Assembly: GCA_035293045.1 (NCBI GenBank)
Contig: DATDOY010000037.1
Coordinates: 1-8,701, forward strand
Origin: DATDOY01 sp035293045
GTDB taxonomy: Bacteria; Actinomycetota; Acidimicrobiia; IMCC26256; JACPCJ01
DNA: 8,701 bases
Direction of reading: 5' to 3'
Shown here: piece by piece, positions 1 through 5,132 of the stretch
Position numbering within the stretch: the first letter of the stretch is position 1
Layout of the letters: each line of letters starts with the position of its first letter
Program-made: the position numbers and the translations under genes
The notes under the pieces: model-generated
Database searches by the model: none
The model's input: only the letters and a program-made list of their open reading frames with translations
Told to the model about the DNA's origin: nothing

Positions 1-6
1 CGCGAA

Positions 7-273
7 CTACCGGGCGATGAGGACGATGACGAGCGCGATGGCGTAGACGGCACCGAACACGGCGGCGACGCGGTACAGCGTCGGACGCGAGACCGTCTTG
101 CCGTGACCGCCCATCCACAGGCCGCACGACGGGCATCGCTCGGCGGCACCGGCGAGGGCGGTCGAACACAGCATGCACAGCAGCGGAGCCGGAGGCCCGG
201 GCTGTCGGATGGAGATCGGATCGAAGTGCTGACCAGGGGAAGTGGGAGACAGTTCGTGTGCGTAGTCGGACAT
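7..273 (-). CDS. Small zinc-ribbon protein with one C-terminal membrane helix
   Basis: This 88-residue protein of unknown function has three visible parts. Residues 1-30 are a polar, proline-rich N-terminus. Residues 33-50 hold two CxxC pairs (C33/C36 and C47/C50, as CMLC and CPSC), the usual layout of a small zinc ribbon. Residues 66-86 form one hydrophobic helix, followed by a terminal Arg. The ribbon is therefore probably cytoplasmic on a C-terminally anchored protein; topology is inferred. The ATG at 273 is supported by a purine-rich AAGGGGAG (276-283) just upstream, although the spacing is short. The gene is complete, with a TAG stop at 7-9. It lies 102 bases downstream of folD on the same strand and could be read from that operon or separately. 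A zinc-ribbon fold is likely; no specific role can be assigned, and the folD link may be only positional. Confidence 0.72.
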   Translation of the reverse strand: MSDYAHELSPTSPGQHFDPISIRQPGPPAPLLCMLCSTALAGAAERCPSCGLWMGGHGKTVSRPTLYRVAAVFGAVYAIALVIVLIAR

Positions 274-275
274 CT

Positions 276-283
276 CTCCCCTT
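276..283 (-). promoter_or_regulatory. Ribosome binding site of the zinc-ribbon gene
   Basis: AAGGGGAG on the minus strand lies two bases before the ATG at 273. It is the only clear purine-rich stretch near that start and supports the choice of start codon. Confidence 0.5.
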
Positions 284-338
284 ACAACGGGCGCCCACGT
301 CTTCGGTTCGAGTTCTAGCAGGTCGCACCAGCGGAAGC

Positions 339-360
339 GACCCCCCGATCCGCGGGGATC
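339..360 (-). terminator. Weak hairpin downstream of folD (possible terminator or attenuator)
   Basis: On the minus strand GATCCCC pairs with GGGGGTC around an 8-base loop, giving a 7-bp stem with one G-U pair. It lies 15 bases after the folD stop and before the zinc-ribbon gene. No U-run follows, so it is not a textbook intrinsic terminator. It may only reduce read-through, or it may be chance pairing in GC-rich DNA. Confidence 0.25.
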
Positions 361-375
361 ACCCGGCGAAATCGG

Positions 376-1233
376 TCAGGCGGCGTGCCGCTCGGCGGCC
401 TCCACCACGTTACGCATGAGCATGGCGATGGTGGTGGGACCGACGCCGCCCACCCTCGGGGTGATCCACGAGGCCACCTCGCCACACGCCTCGTCGACGT
501 CGGTGATGATGCGTTTGCCCTCGTAGGTGAGCCCGCCGGCGATCACGACTGCCCCCGGCGAGATCATCTCTGGCGTCAGGAACCCCGGCACCCCCACGGC
601 CACCACCACCACCTCGGCCCGCCTCGTGAAGTCGGCGATGTTGGGCACGCCGGTGTGCACGACGGTGACGGCCGCGTTGGCCCCCGCCTGCTTGAGCGTG
701 AGCAGGAGGGCGAGGGGGCGCCCGAGCGTGGGGCCGCGGCCGACGACCACGACCTCTTTCCCGGCGATGTCGATGCCGTAGTGGACGAGGATGGCCTGGA
801 TGCCCGCGGGCGTGCAGGGACGAGGGCCGGGAGCCTGCAGCACCAGCTTGCCGAGGTTGACGGGGTGGAGCCCGTCGACGTCTTTCTCGGGGTCCATGGC
901 GATCATGGCGCCGTTGAAGTCGAGGCCGCCGTGCACCGGGTTCTGGATGAGAAAGGCGTCGACCTTGGGGTCGTCGTTGAATCGGGCGACGGCGTCGAGG
1001 AGGTCGGCCTGAGTCGCAGAGGCGGGCACGTCCTGGTTGAACGAGGCGATGCCGAGCGTCTCGCACATCTCGTGTTTCATGCGCACGTATCCGGCGCTGG
1101 CGGGGTCGTCGGTGGCGAGGATCGTGCCGAGTCCGACCGTCTTGCCGTCGGCGGCCAACTTCTCGACGCGCTCGCGGACGTCGGCGAGCACCTGCTCGGC
1201 CACGGGACCGCCGGCGAGGAGTTGCGCGGCCAT
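376..1233 (-). CDS. folD: Bifunctional methylenetetrahydrofolate dehydrogenase / methenyltetrahydrofolate cyclohydrolase
   Basis: FolD interconverts 5,10-methylene-, 5,10-methenyl- and 10-formyl-tetrahydrofolate in the cytoplasm, supplying the formyl donor used by PurN and PurH. At 285 residues it is of normal family length. The catalytic set is present: Y49 and K53 (YVRMK), Q97, and D120 in KDVDGLHPVNLGKL, with PCTPAGI at 139-145. The NADP-binding region has GRGPTLGRP (165-173) and HTG (193-195), as in actinobacterial FolD. Some usually conserved spots differ: QNPVHGG replaces QLPLP, VIAGG (230-234) replaces VIDVG, and TPRVGGVGPTT (258-268) replaces TPVPGGVGPMT. The ATG overlaps the purH stop by one base (TGATG), and no ribosome binding site is visible, so translation is probably coupled to purH. 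The family call is firm. Whether the substitutions change cofactor or activity balance is unknown. Confidence 0.95.
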   Translation of the reverse strand: MAAQLLAGGPVAEQVLADVRERVEKLAADGKTVGLGTILATDDPASAGYVRMKHEMCETLGIASFNQDVPASATQADLLDAVARFNDDPKVDAFLIQNPVHGGLDFNGAMIAMDPEKDVDGLHPVNLGKLVLQAPGPRPCTPAGIQAILVHYGIDIAGKEVVVVGRGPTLGRPLALLLTLKQAGANAAVTVVHTGVPNIADFTRRAEVVVVAVGVPGFLTPEMISPGAVVIAGGLTYEGKRIITDVDEACGEVASWITPRVGGVGPTTIAMLMRNVVEAAERHAA

Positions 1234-2777
1234 CAGTGGACGAAGTGCCGTTCGCCGGTGAAGACCATGGCGAGGCCGAGGCGATCGGCGGTGGCGATGA
1301 TGTTCTCATCACCCATCGCGCCGCCGGGCTGGATGACGACGGCGACGCCGGCGTCGGCCGCCGCCTCGACGCCGTCGGGGAACGGGTAGAAGGCGTCGCT
1401 GGCGCACGCGCCACCCTTGGCGCGCCCTGCTGCCTTCTGGGCCGCGATCAACCCCGACTCGACCCGGTTCTGTTGGCCGGCGCCGATGCCGACCGCCTGG
1501 CCGTCCTTGGTGAGCACGATGGCGTTGGACTTCACCCAGCCGCAGATGCGCCAGGCGAACTCGGCGTCGCGCCACTGCTCCTCGGTCGGCGTGGCCTTGG
1601 TGACCACCGTCCAGTCGGCGCGCGCGGTGGCGAAGTGATGGGCGTCCTGCACCAGCAACCCACCCGTCACCGGGCGGATGTGGCGATCGGCGGGGACCGG
1701 CGGCGGGGCTTCGAGCACCCGCGTGTTCTTGCGCTTCTGACGCAGGCGCTCGACGACGCCGTCGCCGTAACCGGGGGCGATGATGACGTCGGCCTGCGCG
1801 GCATCGACGATCTTGTCGGCGGTGGCGTCGTCGACGGTGCGGTTGAGCGCCACGATGCCGCCGAACGCGGAGCGCTCATCGCACTCGAACGCCCGCTGGT
1901 AGGCGGTTGCGAGGTCGCCGGCCACCGCCACCCCGCACGGGTTGGCGTGCTTGATGATGGCGCACGCCGGCCCGTCGCCCCACGCGAACGACAGGTCGTG
2001 CACCAGCAGCCAGGCCGCGTCGGCGTCGAAGATGTTGAGGTAGGAGAGCGCCATCCCCTCGTGTTGCACCATGTGCTCCCACCACGGATCGGCGCCGGCG
2101 AGCCGGTACAGCGCGGCGGACTGGTGCGGGTTCTCGCCATAGCGCAAGGCGAGATCGACGCGCTCGCCGACCACGTGGAGCGTGGACGGAAAGCCCGCAC
2201 CCGCGACACCGGCGTCGATGCCCTCGTCGAGCCACTCGACGATCGCCGCGTCGTATGCGGACGTGTGGGCGAAGGCCTTGCGGGCGAGGGAACGGCGCGT
2301 CGCGAGCGACAGTTCGCCGCCGGAGCGCAGTTCGTCGAGCACGGCGTCGTAGTCCGACGGATCGGTGACGATGCCGACGTGGTCGTGGTTCTTCGCCGCG
2401 GCGCGAACCATGGCCGGACCGCCGATGTCGATCAGCTCCACCGACGGGTCGCTGAGGAACGGATAGAGGTTGCTGACGACGAGGTCGATGGGCTCGATGC
2501 CCTGCGCATCGAGGTCGGCGAGGTGGTCGGGCTTCGACCGGTCGGCGAGGATCCCGCCGTGGATCTTGGGGTGCAGGGTCTTGACCCGACCGCCGAGCAT
2601 CTCGGGCGCTCCGGTCACGTCCTCCACTCGGGTGACGGGAACGCCCGCCTCCTCGAGATACGTCGCGGTGCCGCCCGACGACACGATGTCGATGCCGAGG
2701 GCGGCGAGGCCACGGGCGAACGCGTCGAGGCCCGTCTTGTCGTAGACCGACACCAGCGCGCGCCGGACGTCGCTCAC
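1233..2777 (-). CDS. purH: Bifunctional AICAR formyltransferase / IMP cyclohydrolase
   Basis: PurH performs the last two steps of de novo purine synthesis: it formylates AICAR with 10-formyl-tetrahydrofolate, then closes the ring to IMP. Its 514 residues match the family length. The N-terminal MGS-like IMP cyclohydrolase domain (about 1-200) shows SVYDKTG (K14), SSGGTATYL and GGRVKTLHPKIHGG. The transformylase part shows LRYGENPHQ (near 210-218), the catalytic pair K276-H277 in KHANPCG, SAFGGIVA, and a C-terminal block with SDAFYPFPDG, IQPGGAMGDE and VFTGERHF. A usual GQMSRVDS motif reads GQQNRVES here. The start is GTG at 2777, overlapping the purN stop by four bases (GTGA), with GGAGGGGG (2782-2789) at good spacing. 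It sits between purN and folD in a coupled operon. Identity is near certain. Confidence 0.97.
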   Translation of the reverse strand: MSDVRRALVSVYDKTGLDAFARGLAALGIDIVSSGGTATYLEEAGVPVTRVEDVTGAPEMLGGRVKTLHPKIHGGILADRSKPDHLADLDAQGIEPIDLVVSNLYPFLSDPSVELIDIGGPAMVRAAAKNHDHVGIVTDPSDYDAVLDELRSGGELSLATRRSLARKAFAHTSAYDAAIVEWLDEGIDAGVAGAGFPSTLHVVGERVDLALRYGENPHQSAALYRLAGADPWWEHMVQHEGMALSYLNIFDADAAWLLVHDLSFAWGDGPACAIIKHANPCGVAVAGDLATAYQRAFECDERSAFGGIVALNRTVDDATADKIVDAAQADVIIAPGYGDGVVERLRQKRKNTRVLEAPPPVPADRHIRPVTGGLLVQDAHHFATARADWTVVTKATPTEEQWRDAEFAWRICGWVKSNAIVLTKDGQAVGIGAGQQNRVESGLIAAQKAAGRAKGGACASDAFYPFPDGVEAAADAGVAVVIQPGGAMGDENIIATADRLGLAMVFTGERHFVH

Positions 2778-3346
2778 CGGACCCCCTCCGCGATCTCGTC
2801 GACGAGCCGCCGCACCACCTGCGGGTAGAGGCGGTGCTCGACGGCCTTGATGCGTTCGTGCAACGTCTCGACCGTATCGCCGGGCTCCAACGCGACGGCC
2901 TCTTGAGCGAGGATCGGCCCGTCGTCGACGGTGGCGGTCGCAACGTGGATCGTGCAGCCCGTGAGCTTGACCCCTGCCTCGAGCGCCTCCTCGACGGCGT
3001 GGGCGCCCCGGAACGCGGGAAGCAGACTCGGGTGGGTGTTGATCACCCGGCCCTCGAAGGCGTCGAACATCGGCTTGCCGAGAATGGTCATGAAGCCCGC
3101 CATCGCCACGAGGTCGACGTCGTGGCGGCGCAAGGCGTCGACGATCGCCTCGGTGAAAGCCTCGCGGCGGTCGGGGAGGTACGCGTCGCGATCGACGACC
3201 TCGGTTGTGATCCCCGCTGCTGCCGCCCGGTCGAGCGCGACCACCCGCGGGCGGTCAGACACGACGACGGCGATGGCGATCCCGGTGTCGATCAGGGCCT
3301 GGAGATTGGTTCCGCTTCCTGAGACGAGCACCCCGACGCGAGTCAC
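2774..3346 (-). CDS. purN: Phosphoribosylglycinamide (GAR) formyltransferase, folate-dependent
   Basis: PurN transfers the formyl group of 10-formyl-tetrahydrofolate to GAR, the third step of purine synthesis. The 190-residue protein has the phosphate-binding loop VLVSGSGTNLQ (residues 6-16), the catalytic N103 and H105 in INTHPSLLPAFRG, H134, and catalytic D141 in VDDGP. All belong to the known formyltransferase fold and active site. The GTG at 3346 is the only sensible start, because an in-frame TGA lies 12 bases upstream and the Rossmann strand begins immediately after it. No ribosome binding site is visible. Instead TACGTT ends six bases before the GTG, suggesting a leaderless message. 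It is the first gene of the purN-purH-folD cassette, separated by 43 bases from the upstream membrane protein gene. Its stop overlaps the purH start. Confidence 0.96.
   Translation of the reverse strand: MTRVGVLVSGSGTNLQALIDTGIAIAVVVSDRPRVVALDRAAAAGITTEVVDRDAYLPDRREAFTEAIVDALRRHDVDLVAMAGFMTILGKPMFDAFEGRVINTHPSLLPAFRGAHAVEEALEAGVKLTGCTIHVATATVDDGPILAQEAVALEPGDTVETLHERIKAVEHRLYPQVVRRLVDEIAEGVR
2782..2789 (-). promoter_or_regulatory. Ribosome binding site of purH
   Basis: GGAGGGGG on the minus strand lies five bases before the purH GTG (2777) and inside the 3' end of purN. It supports the GTG start and translation of purH from the purN message. Confidence 0.65.
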
Positions 3347-3352
3347 GCGCCC

Positions 3353-3358
3353 AACGTA
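3353..3358 (-). promoter_or_regulatory. Putative leaderless promoter (-10 element) of purN-purH-folD
   Basis: TACGTT fits the actinobacterial -10 pattern TAnnnT. It is followed by six bases (GGGCGC) and then the purN GTG, so transcription would start at or next to the start codon. No convincing -35 hexamer is visible. The same spacing is seen for two other genes in the window, which raises its credibility. Confidence 0.4.
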
Positions 3359-3389
3359 TCAAGGGCGCGCCCGTAGCGGCCGAGCGGAT

Positions 3390-4451
3390 TTAGTCGGGCG
3401 GGTCGGCGTCGCCGGACGCTGCGGGCACGTCGAACTCGGCCGGTTCCGACATGGCCCGCGACACCAGGTCGGCGCCGATGATCAGGGCCGCGCCCACGAC
3501 GAGCACGGTGAGGCCGATGGCGGTCAGATCGGAGTCCTCCATGGCGTCGCCGATCACCATGACGACGCCGGAGGCCACGCCGGCGCCGCCGATCCACGTC
3601 GTGGCTCGGCGCCCGAAGCCCGAGAAGTAGATGGCCACAGCGCACCCGGTCGCCGCGATGAGGATGCCCGTCCCCGCCATCTCGAGGTCGCCGCTCAGGG
3701 CGGAGAACCCGTTGTTCACGATGAACAGGCCGGCCACGACGAACGGGGTCGCGAAGCCGTGCAGCGTGCGAGCGTCGAGCCACCCGGCGAGCACGAGGTA
3801 GCCGTAGCCGAAGATCAGGCAGACCACGCCGACGGTGGTCGCGTCGGGGCCCTCAAAGCCCGAGGCGCCGTACCCCCCGACGAGAAAGGGGACGGGACTC
3901 AGAAAGAAGAACGGGGCCGAGAAGAGGCCCTCGACCTGCTCGAGGACGAACGCCCACGCACCGATGAGCGCGGCGCCGAGGAAGATCGGCCGCCCCACGC
4001 TCGGACCCGCGAGATAGGCGAGCGCCCACCCGATCGTGGACACCATGAGGATGACGTCGATGGAGACCGGAGGGTTGTCGGAAAGGTCGAACGTGGCAAA
4101 GAAGAGCAGCGCGGGGAGCGCGAGCAGGGCGGCCGCGGCCCCACCGGCCCGGAGGCCGTCGCGTCGGCCGCGGGCCACGAGGGCGTATCCCGCGGCGAGC
4201 ACCGCAAGGCTGATCAGCACCCCCGGCGTGGTGTTGGGCGACTCGGCGTTGAGCCCATCACCCGCGAGGCGATCGCCCCCGATCATCACGCTCCCGACGA
4301 GGGCCATGGCCCCGCCGCCAGCGGCGATCGCCACGCCGAATCGGGGGTGCGCCCGAAGCCGGCCGCGCACGCCGAGGCGATCGACCAGCGTTCGCCCAGC
4401 CGTCGCGCCGGGATCACCGATTGCCGTGCTACCCAGAGGTTCGTCAGCCAT
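3390..4451 (-). CDS. Multi-pass membrane protein of unknown function
   Basis: I do not recognise a family. From the ATG at 4451 the protein has 353 residues: a polar N-terminus (1-38), about ten hydrophobic segments (roughly 39-59, 78-94, 105-121, 131-149, 155-177, 180-196, 204-225, 233-253, 260-279, 285-303, with a last one at 311-330), and an acidic, Pro-rich tail. Short Arg-containing loops (such as GRRDGLR and FGRRAT) may face the cytoplasm. No transporter signature or catalytic motif is evident. An in-frame ATG at 4493 would add 14 residues. I prefer 4451 because TACCCT lies exactly six bases upstream, as in two other genes here, and because MADEP is a typical start. It lies divergent from the gene at 4559 and 43 bases before purN. 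A shared transcript with purN is possible, but purN seems to have its own promoter. Confidence 0.8.
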   Translation of the reverse strand: MADEPLGSTAIGDPGATAGRTLVDRLGVRGRLRAHPRFGVAIAAGGGAMALVGSVMIGGDRLAGDGLNAESPNTTPGVLISLAVLAAGYALVARGRRDGLRAGGAAAALLALPALLFFATFDLSDNPPVSIDVILMVSTIGWALAYLAGPSVGRPIFLGAALIGAWAFVLEQVEGLFSAPFFFLSPVPFLVGGYGASGFEGPDATTVGVVCLIFGYGYLVLAGWLDARTLHGFATPFVVAGLFIVNNGFSALSGDLEMAGTGILIAATGCAVAIYFSGFGRRATTWIGGAGVASGVVMVIGDAMEDSDLTAIGLTVLVVGAALIIGADLVSRAMSEPAEFDVPAASGDADPPD

Positions 4452-4456
4452 GGCTG

Positions 4457-4466
4457 GAGGGTAGGA
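4457..4466 (-). promoter_or_regulatory. Putative leaderless promoter of the 353-aa membrane protein gene
   Basis: The minus strand reads TCCTACCCTC. Its TACCCT (4458-4463) is a TAnnnT -10 element followed by six bases and the ATG at 4451. The identical 10-mer sits at the same distance before the amidase start. There is no ribosome binding site upstream of this ATG, consistent with a leaderless message. No clear -35 is visible. Confidence 0.45.
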
Positions 4467-4519
4467 GTCGGCAGCGGCCGGCACGCGGACCATCCCCGAC
4501 GGGTGCCTGGTGCCCTCAC

Positions 4520-4525
4520 TAGTCT
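4520..4525 (+). promoter_or_regulatory. Possible -10 element of the 161-aa membrane protein gene
   Basis: TAGTCT fits TAnnnT and would start transcription around 4532, leaving a leader of about 27 bases that carries the ribosome binding site. No matching -35 hexamer is seen, so this is tentative. Confidence 0.25.
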
Positions 4526-4547
4526 GAACCCAAACCTAGAAGGTCTT

Positions 4548-4553
4548 GGAGGT
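4548..4553 (+). promoter_or_regulatory. Ribosome binding site of the 161-aa membrane protein gene
   Basis: GGAGGT lies five bases before the GTG at 4559. It is the strongest Shine-Dalgarno sequence in the window and fixes this GTG as the start. Confidence 0.8.
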
Positions 4554-4558
4554 GTTCG

Positions 4559-5044
4559 GTGAACAACAAGCCGACGACGGCAGAGATCACCCTGATGGCA
4601 GCCGGAGGCGTGGCATTGCTGGGCTCGTTCCTGGATTGGTACTCGGTCGACACCGCGTTCGGATCGGGAAGTGCCAATCCCTGGTCGGAGGAGGGCGGAT
4701 TCCCAACCTTTGCGTGGGTTGGCATCTTCGGCGGCGCCATCGCCGTGCTGATCGCGCTTGAACTCTTCGCCAATGTCAAGCTGCCCACCAAGGTTCTCAA
4801 CTTCACGTGGCCGCAGATCCATTTCATCCTGGCGGACTTCGCGGCCCTGCTATGCATCTCATACCTCATTGCAGGTAGCGACCAGGCGATCGGATTCTTC
4901 CTCTCGCTCCTCGCCTCAGCCGGACTCGTCGCCGGGGCGATCATGCTCGACAAGGAGCGCCCCAGCGGCGTGCGTGCGGCTCCCGCCGCCTCGCCGGGTG
5001 CACCACCCCCCATGGCCCCGCCGCCTCCCCCGCCCCCCGCATAA
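4559..5044 (+). CDS. Small four-helix membrane protein with polyproline C-terminus
   Basis: This is the only plus-strand gene, encoding 161 residues of unrecognised function. Four hydrophobic segments are visible at about 9-28, 51-73, 87-106 and 110-130. A Trp/Ser/Gly-rich loop (29-50) lies between the first two. The first helix ends in FLDWYSVD, a pattern seen in many small actinobacterial membrane proteins of unknown role. The tail (132-161) is Ala/Pro-rich and ends in seven prolines (154-160) plus Ala, probably a flexible cytoplasmic extension. The GTG start has an ideal GGAGGT ribosome binding site. The coding sequence is less extreme in GC than its neighbours in places. It is divergent from the 3390-4451 membrane protein gene and convergent with the amidase gene, and is followed by a strong terminator, so it is probably a one-gene transcript. 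Confidence 0.85.
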   Translation: MNNKPTTAEITLMAAGGVALLGSFLDWYSVDTAFGSGSANPWSEEGGFPTFAWVGIFGGAIAVLIALELFANVKLPTKVLNFTWPQIHFILADFAALLCISYLIAGSDQAIGFFLSLLASAGLVAGAIMLDKERPSGVRAAPAASPGAPPPMAPPPPPPPA

Positions 5045-5059
5045 GGACGCGAGCCGTCG

Positions 5060-5099
5060 AACACCCCGCCCTTCGCTCCACCGAGCGGGGCGGGGTGTT
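5060..5099 (+). terminator. Strong hairpin terminator between convergent genes
   Basis: AACACCCCGCCC (5060-5071) and GGGCGGGGTGTT (5088-5099) are perfect 12-base inverted complements. Inside them CGCTC (5074-5078) pairs with GAGCG (5083-5087) around a CACC loop, with a two-base TT bulge. The right arm ends in TTT before GC-rich sequence, so the U-tail is short. It lies 15 bases after the stop of the plus-strand gene and 33 bases beyond the stop of the minus-strand amidase. It could stop transcription from both sides, although the minus-strand direction lacks a U-run. Confidence 0.8.
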
Positions 5100-5132
5100 T
5101 CGCGTTCGGTCACGTCGGTGCGCGGACGGCGC

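Noticed and set aside
284..330. GGTTCGAGTTC and a nearby CACCA resembling a tRNA T-arm and 3' end
   Set aside because: The flanking bases cannot form the five-pair T-stem, and no acceptor or anticodon arm is found upstream, where the DNA codes for the zinc-ribbon protein.
385..2828. Long plus-strand open frames opposite folD, purH and purN (up to about 530 codons)
   Set aside because: They lie antisense to three certain enzyme genes, are rich in Arg, Gly, His and Asp as expected for GC-rich shadow frames, and show no domain motif or ribosome binding site.
1309..2943. Second minus-strand frames inside purH and purN with Arg-rich translations
   Set aside because: They are +1/-1 shadows of purH and purN, with low-complexity Arg/Pro composition and no recognisable protein features.
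3363..3372. Palindrome GGGCGCGCCC between the 353-aa membrane protein gene and purN as a terminator or operator
   Set aside because: It is a self-complementary 10-mer with no loop and no U-run, and short GC palindromes are expected by chance in this composition.
4491..4493. ATG at 4493 as the start of the 3390-4451 membrane protein
   Set aside because: It adds only 14 poorly hydrophobic residues, lacks a ribosome binding site, and would place the TACCCT promoter candidate inside the coding region. It remains possible.
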